10,103 nt of DNA from Chitinophagaceae bacterium (GTDB taxonomy: Bacteria; Bacteroidota; Bacteroidia; Chitinophagales; Chitinophagaceae). The DNA lies in contig JACMLD010000245.1 of the NCBI GenBank assembly GCA_014379785.1, positions 1 to 10,103 on the forward strand. Direction: 5' to 3'. Shown here one piece after another: positions 1 through 7,221 of the stretch. The position numbers were made by a program, and so were the translations under genes. The notes under the pieces were generated by a model. It saw only the letters and a list, made by a program, of their open reading frames with translations, searched no databases and had not been told where the DNA came from. Every line of letters begins with the position of its first letter. Position 1 is the stretch's first letter.

Positions 1-1471
1 CCCTTGCAACCACAGGTTTTTTCTTTACAAAAACAATTCCCAATGCCGCCACCGCCAGTACAGGCAACAACCAAAAAAGTATCGACCAGTTAAAACCGCC
101 ATCCTCACGTTTACCTGTAAGCGCTTTTAGAATATTTGGTTTGTTCGCCACTCCCGGCTTCACGATCAGCGTCAGCGAATCAGTCTTCAACGATTTATAT
201 GCCTTTGCTTTTGGATCGAAATAAGAAAACGACACCGAAGGCAGCGTATACAAACCAGTCTTCGCAGCCGTCAATGGAAAAGAGAAAAGCTTTAAACCCC
301 TTATCGGCGACACGGTCTTATCAGTGTTTTCGGTGACTCTCGACTGAAAACCCTCCAACCCAGAAGGCCACTTAACCGAAGGTTCATTGATTAGCGGCAG
401 GTTCCCCTCACCGTTCAGCTCTACCTGCATGGTAGCGGTTTCATTCGGAGTGACGCTCTGGCGTAGCAAGGAACTTTTGAAAGAAAAACTACCCACCGCT
501 CCGTCAAAATCCGCTGGCCTGCCCTCTTCCGGCAAAGGCAGCACCTTTATCGTCACCGGCTTGCTCGAGAGCGTGATGACATGCTCTTCGGGTTTTCCTT
601 CCACCATGCCATTCATATACTCCTGCAGCAACTGCTCCATTCCCGAGCGATTGCCTGGCTCTATTTCGAGTTTCACAAAGCGCACCGTATTCTCCAGTTC
701 CACCGCATCCAGTTCATATGTACCGGCCTGTATGGGGTACAACTGAACCTTTCTGATCACATGTACATTGAAAAACTTGCCATTTATTTTTTCAACCGAA
801 GGCTGATACGTATCAGGTTGCAACATATCGTACACACTGAAACCGCCAAGCGATGGCCTCTTCGTAACCTTCGACTCCGACTTCAAACGCGAGCAAAGCT
901 TGTAAGTGGCCACAATGGGTTCTCCTTCATAACAGGTGGTCTTGCTCACGTCAAGTTTCACGATCAGGTTTTCACGTATTTTAAGAGGAATGGATTCTCC
1001 GGGTTTGAGAAAATATTCTTCATTGACCTCATCATCGTCCACAGGATCACGCTGTCCAAAAAGTGGGTTGAGATTGCCCTGCGGTTGACCCGATGGCTGA
1101 TCCGATACGGTTACCACCACATTATTCGATTGCGTTTTCTTTCCATCTATCACCGCCGTAGCACCCTGTATGGTGATTCTGCCCGGCGCATTGGGCTTCA
1201 GCACATACGACTTGCCCTCATATTTGGTCAGCACACCATTCACGATACTCATGCCGCTCTGAAGATTCGGTCCCGACACCACCGAGAAACCCTTGAAATT
1301 TGGCGCCACAAAACCTGAAATGGTTTTTGCATTGGCAATTACAAAAGACACCTGCACATAGTCATCCTTCCCAACAGAAGCCTCATTCAGCAAAGTGGAA
1401 AAGCTCAGTTGCGCCGACAGCCAACCCGGCAACAGACCCGCAAAAATCAATATCAAAATTTTTCTGTACAT
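1..1471 (-). CDS. batD: BatD family protein, 5' part (C-terminus off left edge)
   Basis: The reverse strand reads open from ATG at 1471 to the left edge: 490 complete codons, no stop. Residues 1-20 are a signal peptide (ILILIFAGLLPGWLSA, then Q). The N-terminal part carries the BatD-type pattern: a hydrophobic strand, GFxxPxFxGFxVVSGPN near residues 53-69, SIVNG at 75-79, then LxPxxPGxITIxGA. A second beta-rich unit starts near 170 with the YEGEPIVATYKL segment. A third starts near 326 with VGSFSF. One membrane helix lies at about 461-482, followed by KKKP, so most of the protein is periplasmic and anchored near its C-terminal end. BatD proteins usually accompany MoxR/BatA/BatB (von Willebrand A) proteins in the Bacteroidota Bat (aerotolerance) cluster; their biochemical role is poorly defined. 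Here batD is the first gene of its leftward unit, not at the end of moxR-batABC. Cys180 and Cys193 are the only two cysteines in the visible periplasmic part. Family assignment is firm; the function is by family only. Confidence 0.88.
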   Translation of the reverse strand, partial: MYRKILILIFAGLLPGWLSAQLSFSTLLNEASVGKDDYVQVSFVIANAKTISGFVAPNFKGFSVVSGPNLQSGMSIVNGVLTKYEGKSYVLKPNAPGRITIQGATAVIDGKKTQSNNVVVTVSDQPSGQPQGNLNPLFGQRDPVDDDEVNEEYFLKPGESIPLKIRENLIVKLDVSKTTCYEGEPIVATYKLCSRLKSESKVTKRPSLGGFSVYDMLQPDTYQPSVEKINGKFFNVHVIRKVQLYPIQAGTYELDAVELENTVRFVKLEIEPGNRSGMEQLLQEYMNGMVEGKPEEHVITLSSKPVTIKVLPLPEEGRPADFDGAVGSFSFKSSLLRQSVTPNETATMQVELNGEGNLPLINEPSVKWPSGLEGFQSRVTENTDKTVSPIRGLKLFSFPLTAAKTGLYTLPSVSFSYFDPKAKAYKSLKTDSLTLIVKPGVANKPNILKALTGKREDGGFNWSILFWLLPVLAVAALGIVFVKKKPVVAR

Positions 1472-1493
1472 GAAGCCTTCTTTAATTCTTTCG

Positions 1494-1501
1494 CAAAGAT
1501 A
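1494..1501 (-). promoter_or_regulatory. Candidate -7 element of the batD promoter
   Basis: On the minus strand this reads TATCTTTG, an exact match to the Bacteroidota -7 consensus TAnnTTTG, ending 22 bases before the batD ATG. Transcription would start about 15-20 bases before the ATG, leaving a short leader with an AG-rich stretch (AAGAAGG) as a weak ribosome site. I see no TTTG at the expected -33 position, so the promoter may be weak or depend on an activator. Motif match is direct; promoter activity is inferred. Confidence 0.5.
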
Positions 1502-1523
1502 ACCAACCATTCATAGCCCCTCC

Positions 1524-1574
1524 ACCGTTTGTGAACCCGGCTTTACCGTTTACAAATCCAAACATCCCGTTTTG
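1524..1574 (+). promoter_or_regulatory. Predicted LytTR-type operator: three 9-base direct repeats, 21-base period
   Basis: ACCGTTTGT (1524-1532), ACCGTTTAC (1545-1553) and CCCGTTTTG (1566-1574) are direct repeats separated by exactly 12 bases each, so they lie on the same face of the helix two turns apart. The published LytTR-site pattern is [TA][AC][CA]GTTN[AG][TG] repeated with a 12-13 base spacer. The first repeat matches 9 of 9, the second 8 of 9, the third 7 of 9. A fourth, degenerate copy (AATATTTAT, 1587-1595) continues the same phase. The downstream kinase operon encodes a LytTR regulator, so autoregulation is the natural reading. Sites lie between the divergent batD and kinase starts and could affect both. 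Binding is inferred. Confidence 0.55.
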
Positions 1575-1601
1575 TCCGTTGAAAACAATATTTATATCTT
1601 G
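1571..1601 (+). promoter_or_regulatory. Candidate kinase-operon promoter (TTTG ... TATCTTG)
   Basis: TTTG at 1571-1574 and TATCTTG at 1595-1601 are 20 bases apart, resembling the Bacteroidota -33 TTTG / -7 TAnnTTTG pair, though the -7 is one T short. The -33 overlaps the last LytTR-type repeat, as expected for a regulator-dependent promoter. The start of transcription would fall very close to the ATG at 1609, implying little or no leader. This is a weak match. Confidence 0.25.
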
Positions 1602-1608
1602 ACAGACC

Positions 1609-4600
1609 ATGAACATGCTTATAAGAAAGATTAGTCAGCTACTCTTATTGCTCCTTCCGTTCGCAGGCTCCTCACAATCGAGATACAATTTCTTCACCAT
1701 CGGGGTTGAACAGGGACTCTCAGCAGCCAACGTATGGTCTATTAACCAGGATAAATACGGCTTTATCTGGATCGCCACCACAAACGGCGTCAACCGCTAC
1801 GACGGCCATTCCATAAAACAATATTTTCACGAAGACGCGAACCAGTTTTCCATACCCGGCAATACCGTTTACTGGATATTCAGAGATTCCGACGGCGATC
1901 TGTGGTTTGCCTGCGGTCACGACGGCCTTGCCAAATACAATTACGCACTCGACCGTTTTGAAAAATTTGCGCCATACGACAGCATGAGGCAGACAAAAAC
2001 CGAAAAGGCACCCATATGGAGAATCGGCGAGGACCGGCAGAAACGCATCTACTTCGGTTGTGGAGCCGCCTGCTTCCGGTACCAAAAATCGACGGGAAAA
2101 ATGGAGGATATCACTCCACTGTTTAAAGGCACTATCGAAGATGCAGGTATCGGGGGATTCACCATGCAGGGAAATGACATCATGTGGATCCCCACCGACA
2201 ACGGCATTTATAAATACAATCTGGCAGCAGAAAGTATAGAACAGGTTCCTTTCGACTTCCAGAAAATGGGATACGGCTCCATCAGAATGTATGACGCAGC
2301 ACTTGTTGGAAAAGAAGACCTCCTTATAACTACAGAAAGAGCCGGATTTGTACTGCTCAACACCTCCACCTTACAGTTCCGCCCGGCTCCGGATCCCTTC
2401 AACCCCGCTGTGACCAAGGTTTTTACCGAAACCGGTGAAGTGCTGAGAGATTCGCGCGGCAGATTCTGGCTCGCCAGCTCAGTGTACGGACTGGTAGAAT
2501 ATTTTCCCGAAACCGGTAAGACGGTCAGCATGAAAAAAGAAATGCTCTACCCTTACCCCTACCCCGAACAGGAAGGTTCAGGCAAAACCATCTTCGAAGA
2601 CAGAGACGGAAATATCTGGTACGGCACTTCAACGCAGGGCGTCATCCGATTTCAGCCAGGCTATGATTTCATCAGCCTTTACAAACGCGACTACTCTACC
2701 AACAACACACTGGCCGATAATTATACGACAGCGTTTCTGCCATTGGGAGAACGCAAGTACTGGATCGGCACTCACAAAAACATCAGCACTTTCAACGCAA
2801 ATACAAACGAATATGTCACCCTCCCACGCTCAATAGACCTTGAGGGCACTGCACCGGGACCCATCGTTTTCGGCTTCTCCAGATTCAAAGACACGATATT
2901 CATCGGTACCGGCAGCGGACTTTCATACTATGTGGAGCCCACCAAAACCTGGAAACGATTTGTAAATAAATCCGAAGCGCTGGGACCCGGGAATTTCTCG
3001 ATCCCGGGAAACGCACTGGGATTTGTGTTTCATACGCAACCAGGTGAACTCATCATCTCAAATATCCGGGCAGCGAGATTCAACACTGCCAGCGGAAAAG
3101 CCTTTTACAAAGAAAACAGCACCGAGCCAGACCCGCTTTACAGCTACAAAAAGATTGGGGCAATGGCGATAGACAAAAACAACCACCGCATCTGGCTGAC
3201 CCAGGCAGACTCGGCACTTACATCCTATGATTATGTAAGAAAGACATCTACAGAACATCCATACCAGCAAAAAGAAGATACCGCTAAACTCATCTATTTC
3301 GCACTGGCGGCTGACAGTGAAGGCAAACTCTGGATGGGCTCAAACAACGGACTCCGGTCATACGATCCCGCAACAAAGCAATCAGAAACCTTTATTATCT
3401 CGTCAGAACCATCTAAGATATTAAATGTAAACTTCACCCCCGGACTCGTATGGTTTTCTACCAATAAAGAAATAGGCCGGTTCAACAAGCGGACAAAAAA
3501 GATCGACATCTTTAACATGAGGGCAATTTTCCCATATGCCAACTTCATGCGCAGATCATTGAGTGTAGATGACCAGAATAATCTCCTTATCGGCACCAAC
3601 CAGGGGTTTATAGTAATAGATGCAGGAAGGTTTAAGGCAAACACAGTGATGTCTTCACCACAGCTGGTGTCATTCAAAGTATTTGACAAAACAAAAACCA
3701 TCGACCGCGCATATTCTGAAGCTGATAAAATTGAACTCAGCTACGAAGAAAACTTTTTCTCATTTGACTTCTCCTCTTTCAATTACCAGCAACTTCAGTT
3801 TACGCAATATGCGTATATGCTGGAGAAATTCGACAAAAACTGGAACTATACCACCAAAAACACCGCCAGCTACACCAACGTACCTCCGGGCACTTACAAG
3901 CTTTTGATAAAATCGGCCAGCAATTCCGGACAATGGAACAATGCCCAGCGCGCCATTACAATTGTTATCAAACCACCGTTCTGGCAAACCGGCTGGTTCA
4001 TCGCCTTATGTACCGCTTCACTGATTGCATTCATCTACTGGATCTACCGGACAAGAGAGAGCTCATACAAACGCGTAAAAATCGAAAACACCATCGATTA
4101 TTTCGCAAACTCCGTATACGGAGAAAATTCGGTCAACGAAATCTGCTGGGACATTGCGCGTAACTGTATATCACAACTACATTTCGAAGACTGTGTGGTG
4201 TATCTGAAAGATGAAAAAAGAAATGTGCTTGTGCAGAAAGCCGCCTACGGCCCAAAAAACCCGAAAGGACATGAGATCAAAGATCCAATAGAAATTGAAA
4301 TGGGTCAGGGCATCGTAGGCACGGTAGCCGCAACCGGCAAGGCACTCCTCATCGACGACACCACAAAAGACAAAAGATACATTGTAGACGACCAGAGCAG
4401 AATGTCTGAATTGTCAGTGCCCATCATGCACGATGGCGAAGTCATAGGGGTAGTAGATTCAGAACATTCCCGCAAATATTTTTTTACCGAAGAACACCTC
4501 AAAGCGCTCAGCACGATCGCATCCATCAGTGCCAATAAAATTGCCGAAGCAAAGGCCGAAGCAATGGCAAAAGAAAATGAAATCAAACTCCTCGAGATCA

Positions 4601-5265
4601 ACAAACTGCTTGCAGAAAGCCAGCTGATGGCCCTTCGCGCGCAGATGAATCCACATTTTGTTTTCAACTGCCTCAACAGTATACAGGAATGCATCGTCAC
4701 ACAGAAATATGGAGACGCGAGCAAGTACCTCAATAAATTTTCAAAACTTTTCAGAATCGTTCTCAACAATTCAGGTAAAAATGTTGTGACAATCCAGGAA
4801 GAAAAAGATGTACTGCAATTATATCTCGATCTCGAACACATGCGTTTTGAAAAAACATTCGACTACGAAATCATTGTCGATGACGAACTGGAAGTGGATG
4901 AAATAAAAATTCCATCCATGCTCCTGCAACCCTATGTTGAAAATGCGCTCTGGCACGGACTCATGCACAAAGAAGGTCCAAGAAGTCTGACCATCAACTT
5001 CAAAAGACTGAGTGAAGAACTTTTCAGATGCACCATTGAAGACAATGGCATCGGGAGAAAAAAATCTTTCGAACTCAAAGAAAAACAAAGCAAGGCAAAA
5101 CGCCACGAATCAAAGGGGATGCGGATTTCAAAGGATCGTTTGGATCTGCTACACAGACAGAATCAATACGCAACGATAAATATTATTGACAAATACGACG
5201 AAGCAGGAGAAGCTATGGGAACAGCAGTAGTGATAGACCTTTCGACTTTCTTAACCAACGACTAA
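1609..5265 (+). CDS. Propeller sensor histidine kinase, LytS type, with GAF domain
   Basis: A 1218-residue membrane sensor kinase. Residues 1-23 are a signal peptide (run of six Leu, then FAGSSQS). About 25-700 contain some twelve or more propeller strands of the two-component-regulator type, such as GFIWIATTNGVNRYDG and GNIWYGTSTQGVIRF, compatible with two seven-bladed propellers. A Y_Y_Y domain follows (about 718-783, FFSFDFSSFNY and VPPGTYKL), then a membrane helix (about 795-813). The cytoplasmic part has a GAF domain (about 840-978), a helical linker (about 979-1011), the His-kinase H-box MNPHFVFNCLNSI with phospho-acceptor His1016, and an HATPase with N-box Asn1112 (QPYVENALWHG), G1 DNGIG (1145-1149) and a KGMRISKDRL segment (from 1169). 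All key residues are present, so it should be active. It differs from classical hybrid HTCS proteins: no receiver or AraC part is fused, and the partner regulator is the next gene. ATG 1609 is chosen because it gives the signal peptide; ATG 1615 is possible. The ligand is unknown. Confidence 0.95.
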   Translation: MNMLIRKISQLLLLLLPFAGSSQSRYNFFTIGVEQGLSAANVWSINQDKYGFIWIATTNGVNRYDGHSIKQYFHEDANQFSIPGNTVYWIFRDSDGDLWFACGHDGLAKYNYALDRFEKFAPYDSMRQTKTEKAPIWRIGEDRQKRIYFGCGAACFRYQKSTGKMEDITPLFKGTIEDAGIGGFTMQGNDIMWIPTDNGIYKYNLAAESIEQVPFDFQKMGYGSIRMYDAALVGKEDLLITTERAGFVLLNTSTLQFRPAPDPFNPAVTKVFTETGEVLRDSRGRFWLASSVYGLVEYFPETGKTVSMKKEMLYPYPYPEQEGSGKTIFEDRDGNIWYGTSTQGVIRFQPGYDFISLYKRDYSTNNTLADNYTTAFLPLGERKYWIGTHKNISTFNANTNEYVTLPRSIDLEGTAPGPIVFGFSRFKDTIFIGTGSGLSYYVEPTKTWKRFVNKSEALGPGNFSIPGNALGFVFHTQPGELIISNIRAARFNTASGKAFYKENSTEPDPLYSYKKIGAMAIDKNNHRIWLTQADSALTSYDYVRKTSTEHPYQQKEDTAKLIYFALAADSEGKLWMGSNNGLRSYDPATKQSETFIISSEPSKILNVNFTPGLVWFSTNKEIGRFNKRTKKIDIFNMRAIFPYANFMRRSLSVDDQNNLLIGTNQGFIVIDAGRFKANTVMSSPQLVSFKVFDKTKTIDRAYSEADKIELSYEENFFSFDFSSFNYQQLQFTQYAYMLEKFDKNWNYTTKNTASYTNVPPGTYKLLIKSASNSGQWNNAQRAITIVIKPPFWQTGWFIALCTASLIAFIYWIYRTRESSYKRVKIENTIDYFANSVYGENSVNEICWDIARNCISQLHFEDCVVYLKDEKRNVLVQKAAYGPKNPKGHEIKDPIEIEMGQGIVGTVAATGKALLIDDTTKDKRYIVDDQSRMSELSVPIMHDGEVIGVVDSEHSRKYFFTEEHLKALSTIASISANKIAEAKAEAMAKENEIKLLEINKLLAESQLMALRAQMNPHFVFNCLNSIQECIVTQKYGDASKYLNKFSKLFRIVLNNSGKNVVTIQEEKDVLQLYLDLEHMRFEKTFDYEIIVDDELEVDEIKIPSMLLQPYVENALWHGLMHKEGPRSLTINFKRLSEELFRCTIEDNGIGRKKSFELKEKQSKAKRHESKGMRISKDRLDLLHRQNQYATINIIDKYDEAGEAMGTAVVIDLSTFLTND

Positions 5266-5275
5266 AAAAAGCATT

Positions 5276-6025
5276 ATGATCAAAGCGCTGATTGTTGACG
5301 ACGAACTGAAAGCAAGAAATATTCTGCAGCACTACCTGGTAAGTTTTATGCCGGAGGTAACGGAGATACAGCTTGCAGATTCTGTAGATGCTGCCACCGA
5401 AATACTCAAGACATTCAAACCAGGCATCGTGTTTCTCGATGTTGAAATGCCACATAAAAACGGTTTTGATTTTTTACTTCAGATAAAAGATCCTGAATTT
5501 GACGTCATCTTCACCACGGCTTACAACCAATACGCCATTCAGGCGATCCGGTTCAGCGCGCTCGATTATCTGCTGAAACCGGTTGACCCCGACGAACTCA
5601 AAGCTGCCGTCACCAGGCATACCGAGAAAAAAGATTCAGCCGTACAGAAAAATGAACTGTACAACAACCTTAAAGAAAACATCGGCAAGCAGGACGTAAA
5701 AGATTTTACACTCGCGGTACCCTCCAACGAGGGAGTCTATTTTTTCAAAATCGATGAGATCCTCTGGCTCGAAGCAGACAGCAGCTATACCATCATACAC
5801 CTGACGGGGAGAAAACCTTTCATTGCCTCAAAAACCCTGAAGCATTTTGAGGAGATGCTCGACGAGTTTCACTTTATCCGGACACACCGTTCGCATGTGG
5901 TCAACAGGAAGCATATTACCCGGATTTCAAACGACAATGGGTTCGTAATACTCACAGACGGCAGCAAAGTGGAGATTTCAAGGAGGAAAAAGGACGAGGT
6001 TCTGCAGGAACTGAACCTTCGTTAG
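5276..6025 (+). CDS. LytTR family response regulator
   Basis: A 249-residue cytoplasmic transcription regulator. The receiver domain (about 2-120) has the acidic pair Asp8-Asp9, phospho-acceptor Asp55 (VFLDVEMPHKNG), Thr81 (FTTAYNQYA) and Lys101 (YLLKPVD), so the full phosphorylation set is present. The LytTR DNA-binding domain spans about 147-247 and has the family marks: the KIDEILWLEADSSYTIIH strand region, FIRTHRSHVVNRKHI, and the LTDGSKVEISRRK end. It starts 10 bases after the kinase stop, so the two are almost certainly cotranscribed and form one signalling pair. LytTR proteins bind pairs of 9-base direct repeats; such repeats lie upstream of the kinase gene at 1524-1574, suggesting feedback on its own operon and possibly on divergent batD. 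Length and domain order are normal for the LytR/AlgR group. Confidence 0.96.
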   Translation: MIKALIVDDELKARNILQHYLVSFMPEVTEIQLADSVDAATEILKTFKPGIVFLDVEMPHKNGFDFLLQIKDPEFDVIFTTAYNQYAIQAIRFSALDYLLKPVDPDELKAAVTRHTEKKDSAVQKNELYNNLKENIGKQDVKDFTLAVPSNEGVYFFKIDEILWLEADSSYTIIHLTGRKPFIASKTLKHFEEMLDEFHFIRTHRSHVVNRKHITRISNDNGFVILTDGSKVEISRRKKDEVLQELNLR

Positions 6026-6071
6026 CCTTTTACTGTCCCGCAACCGCCACTTGATAAGTTCATTCGCACCC

Positions 6072-6092
6072 AGGGAAATAAGGTATTTCCTT
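6072..6092. repeat. Short inverted repeat, possible weak terminator or leader hairpin
   Basis: GGAAATA (6074-6080) and TATTTCC (6084-6090) are perfect inverted copies around an AGG loop. One G-T and one A-T pair extend the stem to nine pairs. The following bases are TGTATC rather than a run of T, so it is a poor intrinsic terminator. It lies 47 bases after the response-regulator stop and just before the ATG at 6099, so it could instead affect translation of the next gene or bind a protein. Confidence 0.35.
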
Positions 6093-6098
6093 TGTATC

Positions 6099-6479
6099 AT
6101 GATTTTATTAATAACATTGACGATGATTGAAACGGTGACCATAGCATTGTTGATTATTCTTGGTATTACCGCCTGGAAGCTGTTCTCACAGCGTACCAAC
6201 GGGCGTAATAAATACATGCGCAGTCCTACCAACCAGCTTCTGAGATATGGCATGGAGGCCGAAGCGATCATACTGAACGTACAACCTACTGGCCTGCAAA
6301 TCAACAATCTGCCCCAGGTTAGGGTGCAGATAAAGGTTGAACCCGAAAGAGGAAGAAATTTTGTAGCTGAGGTGAATGAAGTACTCAGCGAAAATACCGT
6401 TCCATTTATCAGCGCAGGACGCCGTGTTAAGGTGAAATATAACCCTCAAAACAATCGGGTTGTACGACTGCTTTTGTAG
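6099..6479 (+). CDS. Small membrane-anchored protein of unknown function
   Basis: 126 residues from ATG 6099. One N-terminal membrane helix (about 12-29, TVTIALLIILGITAWKLF) is followed by a basic stretch (RTNGRNKYMR) and a soluble beta-rich domain of about 75 residues, presumably cytoplasmic by the positive-inside rule. The soluble part reads as a small barrel-like unit: EAEAIILNVQPTGLQINNLP, then PQVRVQIKVEP, then a GRRVKVKYNPQNNRVVRL end. This resembles small DUF3592-like membrane proteins with a G-x-x-V-x-V-x-Y-x-P signature, but I do not assign a family firmly. A TTG start at 6051 would put the inverted repeat inside the gene, and ATG 6123 would trim eight residues; ATG 6099 is the first ATG and keeps the helix whole. 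The LON-domain gene follows after 9 bases, so the two are probably cotranscribed and perhaps translationally coupled. Confidence 0.75.
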   Translation: MILLITLTMIETVTIALLIILGITAWKLFSQRTNGRNKYMRSPTNQLLRYGMEAEAIILNVQPTGLQINNLPQVRVQIKVEPERGRNFVAEVNEVLSENTVPFISAGRRVKVKYNPQNNRVVRLLL

Positions 6480-6488
6480 TTTTACAGC

Positions 6489-7145
6489 ATGACCAATTTC
6501 ATTCCCATTTTTCCATTGGGCATTGTGGTGTACCCGGGCGAAAGCCTCAACCTTCACATTTTTGAACCGAGGTACAAGCAGCTTATCACAGAGTGCTATG
6601 CAGAAAAAAAGCCTTTTGGAATTCCTACCATCATAAACAACAGCCTCAACGAAATGGGTACGCTTGTGGAAATCAGCGAAGTATCCGCAGTTTATGAAAA
6701 TGGTGAGTTGGATATAAAAAGCCGTGGACTCCGGGTTTTCCGCGTGCTGGAAATCATAAAACAGGTGCCGGATAAATTATACAGCGGCGCCATCGTCAAC
6801 TACCCTGAAAATGCAGAAGACCAGGGCAAACGCGAGCTGATGCAGAAAGTCATCAACGGAGTCCGCGAGCTGCACAAGCTTCTCAAAGTTCAGAAAGAAT
6901 TTCCCCGACCGGAAGAAGAGCTGAACAGCTATGATGTAGCGCACCATGCGGGGCTTTCGCTCGAAGAAGAATATGAGCTGCTCACCCTCCTGCAGGAAGT
7001 GCAGAGACAGGAATACCTCAAAAGACACCTCGGCAAAGTGTTACCGGTTATCGGCGAGATGGAGCAATTAAAAGACAAGATCAAGCTCAACGGACATTTT
7101 AAAAACCTCTCGGCGCTCGACTTTGACCTGCCGGACCAGCCCTAG
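6489..7145 (+). CDS. LON substrate-binding domain protein (no protease domain)
   Basis: 218 residues. The N-terminus carries the hallmark of the N-terminal domain of Lon protease: IPIFPLGIVVYPGESLNLHIFEPRYKQLI at residues 5-33, then MGTLVEISEVSAVYENGELDIKSRGLRVFRV. The rest (about 120-200) is mostly helical and charged, ending in LKRHLGKVLPVIGEMEQLKDKIK. There is no AAA+ ATPase and no Ser-Lys protease domain, and the length is normal for stand-alone proteins of this type, so it is not a broken lon. The substrate-recognition role in full Lon is known; for the short proteins a role as adaptor or peptide-binding protein is only a guess. No signal peptide, so it is cytoplasmic. It sits 9 bases after the small membrane protein; a 73-base gap separates it from coaX. 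Confidence 0.92.
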   Translation: MTNFIPIFPLGIVVYPGESLNLHIFEPRYKQLITECYAEKKPFGIPTIINNSLNEMGTLVEISEVSAVYENGELDIKSRGLRVFRVLEIIKQVPDKLYSGAIVNYPENAEDQGKRELMQKVINGVRELHKLLKVQKEFPRPEEELNSYDVAHHAGLSLEEEYELLTLLQEVQRQEYLKRHLGKVLPVIGEMEQLKDKIKLNGHFKNLSALDFDLPDQP

Positions 7146-7207
7146 CGGAACAAACATATATTCTGTGTTTTCGCTACAATGCTGTTACTTAGCCCCCTCA
7201 AAACGAT

Positions 7208-7221
7208 AAAAGAAGATATTG
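7208..7221 (+). promoter_or_regulatory. Ribosome site and TTG start that fix the coaX N-terminus
   Basis: A purine-rich AAAGAAGA (7208-7215) precedes TTG 7219-7221 by three bases. The in-frame stop TAA at 7207-7209 excludes any earlier start, and the conserved first motif begins only seven codons later. A TTG start in front of a core metabolic gene may limit its translation. Confidence 0.6.

Noticed and set aside
581..1318. Plus-strand open frame of 245 codons opposite batD
   Set aside because: The minus strand reads as a complete BatD pattern over the same stretch; the plus-strand translation is rich in His, Arg and Ile without domain features and is a shadow.
4305..4841. Minus-strand open frame of 178 codons inside the kinase gene
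   Set aside because: It is antisense to the GAF and H-box region, and its Ser/Leu-rich translation shows no family signature.
6051..6098. Upstream TTG start for the small membrane protein
   Set aside because: It adds 16 residues without a conserved look and would run the coding sequence through the inverted repeat; the first ATG is at 6099.
6091..6119. TTTG with TAACATTG 17 bases later, as a promoter for the small membrane protein
   Set aside because: The -7 has a mismatch and the start of transcription would fall after ATG 6099 and at or beyond ATG 6123, so it fits only an unlikely leaderless start.
7146..7218. Promoter or terminator between the LON-domain gene and coaX
   Set aside because: I found no clear -33/-7 pair and no stem with a T-run; the gap is short enough for cotranscription.
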